Positions 6,583-14,545 of a DNA stretch of 28,600 nucleotides are shown here, piece after piece. The position numbers and the translations under genes were made by a program. Source of the DNA: RBG-16-42-24 sp964396785 (GTDB taxonomy: Bacteria; Patescibacteriota; Microgenomatia; UBA8517); the NCBI GenBank assembly GCA_964396785.1, contig CAYNFU010000008.1, positions 1 through 28,600 of the forward strand, read 5' to 3'. The notes below the pieces were generated by a model. It saw only the letters and a list, made by a program, of their open reading frames with translations, was not told the origin of the DNA and searched no databases. Every line of letters begins with the position of its first letter. Within the stretch, counting starts at the first letter, position 1.

Positions 6583-7254
6583 TTATTGTTTCACGGTTTG
6601 GAAAAGTACAACAACATTAGTCAAGTCGATAATACCATTTTCGCCGTTTATCCCAAAACCTTCCGATTTCCCATCAGTAAAGAAGTTTTTTAGTCTGGTC
6701 ATATCGTCAGGATCACCTCTTAGGTCCCAAACCGTCTTACAGTCAGGAGTTAATTCTCCTACTATTGAAGATTCGGAAAATGGTCTTTCGACGCCGGCAA
6801 AGAGTAGTCTATATTCAGTGTCTATTTCCAAATTAGCCAGGTTTTCACCAACCGTTCCTGAGTCTATAATACAAACCGCAGTGAAATTTCTAAAACGATA
6901 ATCCTTATCTTTAAGCCTAAATCCCCAAACCTGTTCCGTAATTTTTGTTCCTGGAACCACAGAGAGACTTACCAGAGTCATTGGATTTGTAGGGGTAAAT
7001 ACATACTCGGGAATACCGCCTAGATTGAATCCAGTTCTAAACATGCCTGGTTCTGCATTTTCCCCTGTTGCTTCTAAGTTATCTCCATTATTTGATGTAT
7101 CGGAAGACGGACCGGAAGATTGATTTGAAGCCATTCTACTTACATAAAACCCAACAACCAAAGCTCCAATTACCCCAAGAACGATGAAAATTTGCAGGAA
7201 CCGGTATTTGCTTGACACCAAATAAATTGCAACAGAAAACGTAGTGAATGTCAA
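6583..7254 (-). CDS. Membrane-anchored protein with the tandem-paralogue domain (short form)
   Basis: This 223-aa protein has one transmembrane segment (about residues 19-38), a Ser/Asn-rich stretch, and a domain from R73 to the C-terminus. That domain is more than half identical by eye to the C-terminal 150 residues of the gene just upstream. Both share RTG, IP-YVF-PT-PMTL, VPGT-ITEQ-WGF, RLKNFFT and LRGDPDD, plus two Cys (128 and 172) that could form a disulfide. The start is uncertain: the frame opens with a TTG at 7254, 6 nt after the upstream stop, and a GTG at 7218 would give a more usual Lys/Arg-then-helix N-terminus. It lies outside the membrane if type II. The domain is not one I recognise. 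Confidence 0.72.
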   Translation of the reverse strand: MTFTTFSVAIYLVSSKYRFLQIFIVLGVIGALVVGFYVSRMASNQSSGPSSDTSNNGDNLEATGENAEPGMFRTGFNLGGIPEYVFTPTNPMTLVSLSVVPGTKITEQVWGFRLKDKDYRFRNFTAVCIIDSGTVGENLANLEIDTEYRLLFAGVERPFSESSIVGELTPDCKTVWDLRGDPDDMTRLKNFFTDGKSEGFGINGENGIIDLTNVVVLFQTVKQ

Positions 7255-7260
7255 CAGGGC

Positions 7261-8616
7261 TTACCAGGGCATAATTAAGAAAGGGACTATGATATTCGAT
7301 AAATCTACAACTTCTCCTTCGTCATCGATATTTAGTCCTTCCGAATTTCCAGTAGTAAAGAAATTTTTCAACCTTGTTATATCGTCAGGATCACCCCTTA
7401 AATTCCCCCACACTAACTTGCAGTCTTGAGATAATTCATCCATCAACTGTGACTGAGAAAAAGGCTTTTCAAATCCGAGATAAAGTAACCTATATTGTGT
7501 TCCAATTTCTAGATTAGACATATCTTTGCCGACAACATCCGAATCAATATTGCAAACTAAAGTACGATTTTTAAAACGAAAATCAGTACCGTTCGTGCTA
7601 AATCCCCATTTTTGTTCTGTTATTTCTGTTCCTGGGACTGTGGAAATACTAATTAGAGTCATTGGATACGTAGGTGCAAAAACATATCCGGGAATGTCAC
7701 CCAAGCTCCCTCCTGTTCTAACCTCGGGCAAATGACCCCTGGATTTGTAAGAGTCAATTTCTGCAAGAGGTCCAGTGTACGCTGGTATTTCTGTAGGAGT
7801 GGGGAGAGATGTAGGATTGGGAGCTGGAGTAGGCAGTCTTGGGATTCTCAATATTCCTTCTCTTCCGACTCTGGCCCGTATCTCGTTATAAGCATAATGA
7901 GTTCCCAATAGGGGGATCCAATTGGTTCCGTCTTCTGTAATTTCTATCTCACCTGTTTCTATGTTTTTTCTTAAATATGGATCTTGTATATCAAAGAAGG
8001 GCGTATTTGAGTCAAATGTTGCTGATGCAAATGTTATGATGTTTTTTTCTTGGGGATAAGTTTCTGATTGGACAAGGAGGCTAACTTTTCCAATGTAGTT
8101 TCCATCTTCTACTCTTCCAACAAATGGTGCTCCATACTCTTCGCCTGAATCTTTTGTTGGGGAAGATGATTCAAAAAGTGCGAATCTGTTTTGGCCAGAA
8201 GTGTCAGTAAGAATGTCACCTATGAGTTTCGCATCATGGAAACCAAGTCCTTCGAATTGTGCATCTATTGCATCTTGTGCGTAACTTTCTAACTCGTGCA
8301 CAAACTCGGGGCTAGGAGTTAGAGCAAAATCTTCCGTAGCTCTAGGATCTCCAGGCGCTGATCCAGAATCAACGGGGGTAGATTCGAAATTTTCAAAAAT
8401 AGGAGTACAAGCGCTAGCAAATAAAGCAAAAGCTGGTGCGCTAACACTAATCAAAGCTTTTCTTCCTCCCGCTTTGGCCAAAACCCTGCTGGCAGTTTTT
8501 AGGATCCTCGCCTCTAATTTCTCTCTAGTCTTTAACCCATCCTCATCTCTAAATCCCGTATCTCCAGTTAAATCTACGCCTTCTGTCGAAATGTTACCTG
8601 GTTTTCTTTCTGTCAT
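7261..8616 (-). CDS. Envelope protein with the tandem-paralogue domain (long form)
   Basis: This 451-aa protein is the first gene of the operon. The N-terminal ~50 residues are charged. A hydrophobic stretch at 54-70 ends in FASAC, which resembles a weak lipobox (Cys 70) but lacks the usual Leu at -3. Residues ~100-260 form a region I do not recognise. A Pro/Thr linker near 261-279 leads to the ~150-aa domain (302-451) shared with the next gene, with Cys 355 and Cys 399 matching its two cysteines. The product is probably exported or anchored with the C-terminal domain outside. The function is unknown. The promoter is TGA-TATAAT, 7 nt upstream of the ATG. Confidence 0.75.
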   Translation of the reverse strand: MTERKPGNISTEGVDLTGDTGFRDEDGLKTREKLEARILKTASRVLAKAGGRKALISVSAPAFALFASACTPIFENFESTPVDSGSAPGDPRATEDFALTPSPEFVHELESYAQDAIDAQFEGLGFHDAKLIGDILTDTSGQNRFALFESSSPTKDSGEEYGAPFVGRVEDGNYIGKVSLLVQSETYPQEKNIITFASATFDSNTPFFDIQDPYLRKNIETGEIEITEDGTNWIPLLGTHYAYNEIRARVGREGILRIPRLPTPAPNPTSLPTPTEIPAYTGPLAEIDSYKSRGHLPEVRTGGSLGDIPGYVFAPTYPMTLISISTVPGTEITEQKWGFSTNGTDFRFKNRTLVCNIDSDVVGKDMSNLEIGTQYRLLYLGFEKPFSQSQLMDELSQDCKLVWGNLRGDPDDITRLKNFFTTGNSEGLNIDDEGEVVDLSNIIVPFLIMPW

Positions 8617-8623
8617 TGTCGAT

Positions 8624-8632
8624 ATTATATCA
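8624..8632 (-). promoter_or_regulatory. Extended -10 for the three-gene envelope operon
   Basis: The reverse strand reads TGA-TATAAT, a perfect -10 with TGn extension, exactly 7 nt before the ATG at 8616. This predicts a leaderless mRNA. Confidence 0.6.
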
Positions 8633-8680
8633 TACTATAGTAAAAGATTAGCTTCGAAACTGAAATTCGCTAAAATAAGG

Positions 8681-8709
8681 TTGATAAGTTGGTCATTAAG
8701 CCTTAATAT
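8681..8709 (+). promoter_or_regulatory. Sigma-70-type promoter for the 203-aa membrane protein
   Basis: TTGATA (8681-8686) is followed by a 17-nt spacer and TAATAT (8704-8709). The ATG at 8723 follows 13 nt later, giving a 5' UTR of about 6-7 nt. It is back to back with the promoter of the envelope operon in a 106-bp divergent gap. Confidence 0.55.
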
Positions 8710-8722
8710 TTATTAGAAAGTT

Positions 8723-9334
8723 ATGGATACTCCTGCCCAAAATGACCCTAGTGCACCCGCTCCCGTCATAACTTCAAATACTGCGGCTGAAGACAAAGGT
8801 AAGTCGTTAAAGAAAGTCGCCATAATCTTGGGCGGATTTATTGTCTTAATTATCCTGTTCGAACTTGCATATTTAGGATATACCAGGTTTTTAGCCCCCC
8901 AAAAAACTTCTACACCCACCCAAGAGGCTGAAATTCCTTCTAATGGTCCCAAGAAAATCAATATAGACAAGGTAACTTTATATTCCGACATCCTTTATGG
9001 CCTCAAAGACAAAAGTTCATTCTTTTTAAGCGCAAATACGAATCTGGTTATAGGGGGGAAAGTGCGTGAATCTGACCTTAAAGAAGAGGTTATAGACGAG
9101 AAGCGCTACGTTTATAAGCTGGTTCTGGAAAACGACGAAGACCAAACGCTAGTCTATCGATTCACCGAAGGGGACCTTAATAATATGAAAGTTTATTTAA
9201 CTGACGCCGAGGTAAAGACCGAAATTAAACCTGAGGACGTCAAAGTCGGTTATTATGCTATTGTAAGAACCTATGTTGATCTGCTTGACAGTTCTTTGTA
9301 CGATACTGTGACATTGGATGTATCCCCAAGGTAA
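8723..9334 (+). CDS. Single-pass membrane protein of unknown function (203 aa)
   Basis: The product has a Pro/Ala-rich cytoplasmic N-terminus (MDTPAQNDPSAPAPVI), a Lys-rich stop, and one transmembrane helix at about residues 31-52 (VAIILGGFIVLIILFELAYL). A soluble, mostly beta-like outer domain follows, with many charged residues (KVTLYSDILYGLKD, YVYKLVLENDEDQTLVYRF). I recognise no family. The predicted topology is N-in, C-out. It is divergent from the envelope operon and converges on the O-antigen-ligase-like gene. The 112-nt gap after it (9335-9446) shows no terminator hairpin that I can support. Confidence 0.7.
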   Translation: MDTPAQNDPSAPAPVITSNTAAEDKGKSLKKVAIILGGFIVLIILFELAYLGYTRFLAPQKTSTPTQEAEIPSNGPKKINIDKVTLYSDILYGLKDKSSFFLSANTNLVIGGKVRESDLKEEVIDEKRYVYKLVLENDEDQTLVYRFTEGDLNNMKVYLTDAEVKTEIKPEDVKVGYYAIVRTYVDLLDSSLYDTVTLDVSPR

Positions 9335-9446
9335 ATTTAAATGTCGAAGAAAGAAAAAATACATATTCCAAGCCTTCTATGCAGTAATTTCAACAATCAT
9401 TACAACCTCCCTGCTTACAAAAACGGCTATTTCCAAAAGATATTTT

Positions 9447-10514
9447 TCATTTGGATCTATCTTGTGCCAAACCCAGGCTTATAAACCACAACCATAACAT
9501 TATAGGTGAAAGGTACGTTCTGTCAAAGAAAAAGTTTGTGAAAAGGGCAAGAAAAACTGCACCCGACAGTAATGAATTTGGATGGATAAGTACGTCTTTA
9601 ATTACTTTATAAAGCCAATAAACAAAAACCAACCCCAGTATGCCCAAACCAGATAATACTTCGAGGACAATATTGTGAACATAGGTGGAAAATGGCCTCA
9701 AAAGTGCTGAGGAGTTGGAAAACATACTTGATACTTCAGAAAAGTTTCCTACACCAACCCCTAGTGGATAATAATAAAGACCCAAAACGGCTTGTAGGAA
9801 GTATATTCTATTAGCGAAAGTCGGCTTAAGAAGACTTGCCGAGATAAATAGTATGGCAAGTACTCCCAGAGAGGAAAGCAGAACCTTTTTATATTTCTCC
9901 CAAATGTTTAACTTCCATAAAATAAAAATTATTGCCACCATTAGAGAGACATATGCACTCCTTGATAAAGATGCTGCTAAAAGGATAAGTCCAAAACCAA
10001 GAAGAAAATAATCGGTGAATTTCTTTTTCTCTCCTTTAAGAAATTTATAAATTGGAACTAACAATATTAAAACCCAAAGGTCACCAATGTGATTATGTGT
10101 GCGCTCATAAGAGGTGAAAGAAAAAATTCCCCAGACCGGAGGGGTCAAGCTGAATAAAGCATAAATTAAATAAAAAACTCCAAAGACTAATCCCAAAAAA
10201 ATTAAGATTTTCTCAAATTTCCCATCCCAATTCTTCCCCATGTTATTTGCAAATACCCAGAAGCCTCCCCCCGAGGCAAAAAGTAAAAGAAATTTTAAAC
10301 TCTCATATTTATCAACACTTATAATTAAATCAGTAAGAAGAAGTATTAGGAATAAAAGATATAATTTAAATCCGTAAGGGAACTTAATTTTACTTTTTCT
10401 ATTATTTATTAAGAGTAAGGCAATAGAACCGAGAAGGCCGCCTGCTGTAATAAAATACCAGTTCCCAAAACCACCTGCAAAAAGTAAAATGCCCAATAAT
10501 ATACGTGTCATCAT
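9447..10514 (-). CDS. O-antigen ligase/polymerase-like membrane protein (Wzy_C type), first copy
   Basis: This 355-aa polytopic protein has roughly ten hydrophobic helices. The family features are the SLSRSAYVSL segment, the loop YPLGVGVGNF, and the VHNIVLEVLSGLGILGL helix that follows a large external loop. These match the Wzy_C / O-antigen ligase superfamily, which transfers or polymerises lipid-linked glycans on the outer face of the membrane. A TSYERTHNHIGDLW segment precedes the core. Whether it is a ligase, a polymerase or a protein glycosylation enzyme cannot be told. Two adjacent ATGs exist at 10514 and 10511. The gene is divergent from the TPR gene, and a second family member lies at 14529-16058. 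Confidence 0.8.
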   Translation of the reverse strand: MMTRILLGILLFAGGFGNWYFITAGGLLGSIALLLINNRKSKIKFPYGFKLYLLFLILLLTDLIISVDKYESLKFLLLFASGGGFWVFANNMGKNWDGKFEKILIFLGLVFGVFYLIYALFSLTPPVWGIFSFTSYERTHNHIGDLWVLILLVPIYKFLKGEKKKFTDYFLLGFGLILLAASLSRSAYVSLMVAIIFILWKLNIWEKYKKVLLSSLGVLAILFISASLLKPTFANRIYFLQAVLGLYYYPLGVGVGNFSEVSSMFSNSSALLRPFSTYVHNIVLEVLSGLGILGLVFVYWLYKVIKDVLIHPNSLLSGAVFLALFTNFFFDRTYLSPIMLWLWFISLGLAQDRSK

Positions 10515-10594
10515 GAATATATTTGTAGATGTTCTTTCTTTGAACTATAACTAACTTTTTATAAACTTTTCCCAATCGAACACCATTTGCATTA

Positions 10595-10600
10595 TATAAT
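10595..10600 (+). promoter_or_regulatory. -10 box for the TPR gene
   Basis: A perfect TATAAT lies 11 nt upstream of the ATG at 10612, giving a predicted 5' UTR of about 4-5 nt. No strong -35 was found. Confidence 0.5.
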
Positions 10601-10611
10601 AGGAAAACCTA

Positions 10612-11265
10612 ATGTTAAAAAAACTAAGTTACATAGCAATTTTTATATTGATTTTGTTGCTTTCAGAATTTATTTTTATTTTCAATAGTCAAAAAATGAA
10701 AATCATTTCGACTTATGCAATTTTCCAAGCCCAAAAAGAAGTCAATATACAAAACGTCCAAAAAGCAGTTAATTTTTTTACCTGGGCAGCTGAAATAAAC
10801 ATCAAATCCCTGGCCAAGAGTTACCCCGGGCTCATTCCCGAAAACTACGCAATTAAAGTTACAATTCCCCAAACTAACCTAGAACTTAAGGACAATCTTA
10901 CTTCCTACATCAATAATATAAATCTCTCAGCAATTTTTAATAGCGAAGAAGGGTATCTGGCAAGGGTTTTTTATAATTTGGCGACAATTTCAGCAAAGAA
11001 TAAAGAGGATAATCTTGCCCAACCTTTTTTCCAAACAGCTGTCTACCTTAACCCGGAACTATCCCATTTCCACGTCGCCTTAGCAAATTATTATCTACTC
11101 AAAGGGAATAAAGAAAAGGCTATTGAAGCAATTGATTATTGTTTCAAATTCAAGAATCCTCAAGAACACTGTATAGATTATCAAAATTTTAGCTTAGCCC
11201 AAAATGCTCCTGAAGAAATAGGTTTTTTGGACAAGGAGCTTGATAAATATTATGAGTCTAGATAG
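10612..11265 (+). CDS. Membrane-anchored TPR-like protein
   Basis: This 217-aa protein has an N-terminal transmembrane anchor (about residues 5-24) and a C-terminal half with helical repeats. LATISAKNKEDNLAQPFFQTAVYLNP is followed by SHFHVALANYYLLKGNKEKAIEAIDYC, matching the A/G/Y/A/P spacing of tetratricopeptide repeats. Such anchored TPR proteins organise envelope complexes, and its position next to an O-antigen-ligase-like gene suggests a helper role, which is inference. The last 8 nt overlap the convergent glycosyltransferase gene. Confidence 0.72.
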   Translation: MLKKLSYIAIFILILLLSEFIFIFNSQKMKIISTYAIFQAQKEVNIQNVQKAVNFFTWAAEINIKSLAKSYPGLIPENYAIKVTIPQTNLELKDNLTSYINNINLSAIFNSEEGYLARVFYNLATISAKNKEDNLAQPFFQTAVYLNPELSHFHVALANYYLLKGNKEKAIEAIDYCFKFKNPQEHCIDYQNFSLAQNAPEEIGFLDKELDKYYESR

Positions 11266-12415
11266 CTCTATCCGCCAAAACTTCTTCGATTCTTGCAACA
11301 AAATCCCTCCAGCTGTACTTCTTTGAGTTATTGTGTGCATATCTACCCAATTTTCGAGCAAGTTCCTTGTGTCTCGCAAGCATTGTCAGTTTTTTTGCAA
11401 TCTCGTCCTCGTCTTCGGGTACAAGATAGCCGGTTTTTCCATTTATCTGGCTTTCTTTTGGACCACCTCTGGCAATTGCAACGGCTGGTTTTCCCCATGC
11501 ATTCCCCTCAAGTAGGGTAAGCCCAAAATCTTCATTAAAAGAAGTGACCAAAACCGCCCGACAGCTGGCATACAAGGTTCTTAAATTCTTATCACTGGGA
11601 GAAACAACAAATTCAATATCTCTCCTTTCACCCACCATTTCTTTTAACTCCTCTAAGTAAATCCTACTTTTCCTGTCGACTTGTCCTGCAATTACTAATT
11701 TAAAATCTCTAAAATGCTTAGAAGTATTTTTAAATTTAATAAATGCACAGATTCCAAGTTTAATGTTTTTTGCCCACATAACCCTTCCCGGTATAAGGAA
11801 GAAAGGTTTATAGACCCACGTTGGTTTGTAGTGTTCCCAATCAACTGCAGGGTATAAGACCTCGATCTTACCCTGTTTTGGGCTTATGAGCCCACCTTCC
11901 TTGGCCCGCTTTAGCGTTTCTTTGCTATTAAAAAAAACGTAAGAGTATTTTCTCCAAAGAATTTGGTCAATCTTTTTAAAAATATAAGAAAAAAATAAAA
12001 ATTTGAAACGCTCAAACCCCGATCGTGTGGATAAGGCACGTTTTCGGTAATGAGAATCAAAAACCGGCCTCAAGGGGGTATGACAAAAACAAAAAGCACG
12101 AATATTCGCATTTCGTATCAAAAATAAGTCTCCCAAACCATCGCTATGAACAAGGAGTGCGTCGAAATCCGAAAGGTCAACTTTTTGGGCGGCGATAATC
12201 CATGCGGCTTTCGCGACAGATAAAATATCTCTTTCTACGGGTATTCTTGATAATTCTTTTACCTTTAACTTAGTAAACGCTGGGTATGTATTCCTTCTGT
12301 CAAAATGGTTTGTGAAAATCGTATAATCGTGTTTTCCTCTTTTAACTATCTCTAAAATCACCCGCTCTACCCCGCTCGTTAAATAAACCCAAGGATAATA
12401 AATTGCCACTTTCAT
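11258..12415 (-). CDS. GT4-type glycosyltransferase
   Basis: This 385-aa GT-B enzyme has an N-terminal acceptor domain starting MKVAIYYPWVYLTSGVERVI with the SGVER loop. The C-terminal donor domain carries the GT4 E-x7-E motif (E295 to E303 in NEDFGLTLLEG), then GKPAVAIARGGPKE. It is a cytoplasmic or membrane-associated enzyme that adds a sugar from a nucleotide-sugar to a glycan precursor; the sugar is not predictable. Its ATG overlaps the stop of the upstream glycosyltransferase by 4 nt, making it the last gene of the 16058-to-11258 operon. Its nearest family resemblance by eye is to the ALG2/WbaZ-like mannosyltransferases. Confidence 0.86.
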   Translation of the reverse strand: MKVAIYYPWVYLTSGVERVILEIVKRGKHDYTIFTNHFDRRNTYPAFTKLKVKELSRIPVERDILSVAKAAWIIAAQKVDLSDFDALLVHSDGLGDLFLIRNANIRAFCFCHTPLRPVFDSHYRKRALSTRSGFERFKFLFFSYIFKKIDQILWRKYSYVFFNSKETLKRAKEGGLISPKQGKIEVLYPAVDWEHYKPTWVYKPFFLIPGRVMWAKNIKLGICAFIKFKNTSKHFRDFKLVIAGQVDRKSRIYLEELKEMVGERRDIEFVVSPSDKNLRTLYASCRAVLVTSFNEDFGLTLLEGNAWGKPAVAIARGGPKESQINGKTGYLVPEDEDEIAKKLTMLARHKELARKLGRYAHNNSKKYSWRDFVARIEEVLADRAI

Positions 12416-13668
12416 AGTGGCCCCTTTTGGGAATAGTGTTCTGTTGCCCGTTCGTAGATTTGCGTAAGATTTTTGTAATGGACACTTGGACTAAAGCGGT
12501 TCATTACGAGTTTCTTAGCATTTACCCCCATTCTTTTTACTTGATCCGGATTTTCCCAAAGGCTAGTAACTTTTTTCTCGCAATCATCTAAATTTCCGGC
12601 TTCAAAAAGAAGTCCATTCTCTCCGACTTTAACAATCTCTGAAATTCCACCGATACGGCTTGCCACGACAGGTTTTCCAAGAGCATATGACTCCAGTATG
12701 GTATATGGCATATTTTCGTACCAAAGAGAGGGAACAAGCACAAAGAGGCTTCGGGTTATGCTTTGTTGTAACTCTGCACTTTCCTGGAACTTTAAGACCG
12801 TCACATTTTTAATTGAATGTTCACTTAAAAAATCTTTTATTTTTATTTTGATTTTCTCATCCGGATATTTTCCAATCATTTTAAACATAACTTTAGGAAG
12901 ACTTCTTGCAACATCAAGAAGAAACATCGCCCCCTTTTTTTCTTCCAGGCGACCAAAATATAGAACATATTTCTCTTTGTGTGGTTTATTGGAAGTTTTT
13001 GAAAGGGAAAAGTTCGTAAAGTTCGGCAGATGAATAATCTTCCTCGGATCAAAACCGTATTCAATTAACTTTTTTTCCATAAACACACTCGGGGCAATAA
13101 AATAATCGACGTGTCTTTCATACAACCTAAAAATATGTTGGATATAGGAAGCTACGGCCGCCATTAACGAGGCTACATACGACTCTTTAATGCTTTTTGA
13201 TAAAACTGCTTTATAATAACGATTTTTCTTTGTGTCCTCATTTACCCTGCCGTTACTAAACAGGTCCAGGCATGGAGAAATTAATTGATAATCGTGTACG
13301 GTTTGTACAACCGGTATTTTTCTTTTTTTTATCACCGAGAGAATCGAAGGTGATATGTAATAGTAAATATTATGGATATGAACAATATCTGGTTTAAAAT
13401 CATCAAGGAGCCTTTCCACCTTCCTTTTAGCCTCGAACGAATAAAACATCCTGCAAGCCTTTTTGATAAAACTTTTATAATCATTTTTGCTAAAATCCAA
13501 CTCATCAAGGAAATACTTTTCCCATTCTGACGAATAATTTTTCGAATCTTTAAGAGAAAAATTAGCAACGAGATGTCCTCTTTTTCTTAATAAATCAGAG
13601 AGTTCTAAATAATACCTTTCCGTTCCCCCTATCATTTTATGGTGGCTGTTTATCTGAAGGATCCTCAT
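12412..13668 (-). CDS. GT4-type glycosyltransferase
   Basis: This 418-aa GT-B enzyme has the N-terminal GGTERYYLELSDLL loop and DIVHIHNIYYYISP. The donor domain starts near VLYFGRLEEKKG (236-247), and the E-x7-E motif (E318 to E326 in WYENMPYTILES) is followed by GKPVVASRIGGISE. The insert at 143-185 is longer than usual and mostly helical. It overlaps the next glycosyltransferase gene by 4 nt and follows the DUF4330-like gene after 22 nt. It probably acts in the same glycan assembly as its neighbours. Confidence 0.86.
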   Translation of the reverse strand: MRILQINSHHKMIGGTERYYLELSDLLRKRGHLVANFSLKDSKNYSSEWEKYFLDELDFSKNDYKSFIKKACRMFYSFEAKRKVERLLDDFKPDIVHIHNIYYYISPSILSVIKKRKIPVVQTVHDYQLISPCLDLFSNGRVNEDTKKNRYYKAVLSKSIKESYVASLMAAVASYIQHIFRLYERHVDYFIAPSVFMEKKLIEYGFDPRKIIHLPNFTNFSLSKTSNKPHKEKYVLYFGRLEEKKGAMFLLDVARSLPKVMFKMIGKYPDEKIKIKIKDFLSEHSIKNVTVLKFQESAELQQSITRSLFVLVPSLWYENMPYTILESYALGKPVVASRIGGISEIVKVGENGLLFEAGNLDDCEKKVTSLWENPDQVKRMGVNAKKLVMNRFSPSVHYKNLTQIYERATEHYSQKGPL

Positions 13669-13690
13669 TTTGTGGTGGTTGATACCTTAA

Positions 13691-14545
13691 TTATCGTTGT
13701 ATAGAAATAAATTTTGTAACAACCGGAAACAGCGAAAGGTGTGGAGTATTAATGGGAAGACTATAATCAATAACAATCGGGATATCGTTTAAAAGAAAAT
13801 ACCTCTCTCCAATTTTCAAAGCATTAATCTCAAGAGTAAGGTAAATGTCTTTCCTTACGGGATCAACCCTTAGCATTGCTCTTCCGTCTGAAGTTACGAC
13901 CACTCTTTGGGCAGGTTCTACCTTTTTGTCAATAATTTTTATTATCGTATTTCCATTGTTGTCCTTGATCTCCTCTCCCACTTTTATAGCGTCTGCGATA
14001 TATGCCTTGGTTCCCGATGTTTCCAAATACGTAGAGTTCTCTTCCCTTATTTGAGCTTCAACCGTAATCAACCGTTTTTCCCTCTTGTCCGAAACTCCTT
14101 CAATATCCGTTATTAGTCCTTCAACTAATAAATTATCAAAATTTACTTTAATTTTCGAACCAATAAGGACAGGTGTTCCTTTGTATGTATAAGTATTAGA
14201 TGCCCTGTTATAAACCACTCTTAGTTTTGTTGTAAGATATACCGTAATCCTAGCCGGTGTTTTCTCATACGAGAAAGTATCAAGAAGCTCCGCCTTTACG
14301 TTACCCAAACCGTCCCTTTCCTTCATTCCCTTATGAAACAAATCGCTAAACCACATTTTTGATCCAGAGGCATCCCAAACCTCCCACGCATAAGTACTTT
14401 CTTGCGTCACCTCGATTGTCACAACTTTGTATATGGAATTTCTAAAAAAAACGAAGGTAAAAATTAACACCAAAATGAAAGTCAACCCAATAAGAATCCA
14501 ATCGAATGGCTTAAATTTTTTTATGTTTTTAAGTATTTCTCTCAT
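13691..14545 (-). CDS. Membrane-anchored DUF4330-like protein
   Basis: The product has one N-terminal transmembrane helix (residues ~15-35, FDWILIGLTFILVLIFTFVF) and a long extracytoplasmic beta-rich part with repeats of VLIGSKIKVNFDNLLVEGLI type. This resembles DUF4330 proteins, whose function is unknown; the match is from memory and only moderate. The ATG at 14545 is preferred (284 aa, 17-nt overlap with the upstream gene). A GTG at 14575 would give 294 aa and a 47-nt overlap. Its place between an O-antigen-ligase-like gene and two glycosyltransferases suggests a role in glycan polymerisation or export. Confidence 0.68.
   Translation of the reverse strand: MREILKNIKKFKPFDWILIGLTFILVLIFTFVFFRNSIYKVVTIEVTQESTYAWEVWDASGSKMWFSDLFHKGMKERDGLGNVKAELLDTFSYEKTPARITVYLTTKLRVVYNRASNTYTYKGTPVLIGSKIKVNFDNLLVEGLITDIEGVSDKREKRLITVEAQIREENSTYLETSGTKAYIADAIKVGEEIKDNNGNTIIKIIDKKVEPAQRVVVTSDGRAMLRVDPVRKDIYLTLEINALKIGERYFLLNDIPIVIDYSLPINTPHLSLFPVVTKFISIQR

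Noticed and set aside
9341..9484. 47-codon plus-strand ORF in the gap between the 203-aa membrane protein and the ligase-like gene
   Set aside because: It overlaps the ligase-like gene antisense by 38 nt, has no promoter or ribosome site, and shows no recognisable motif.
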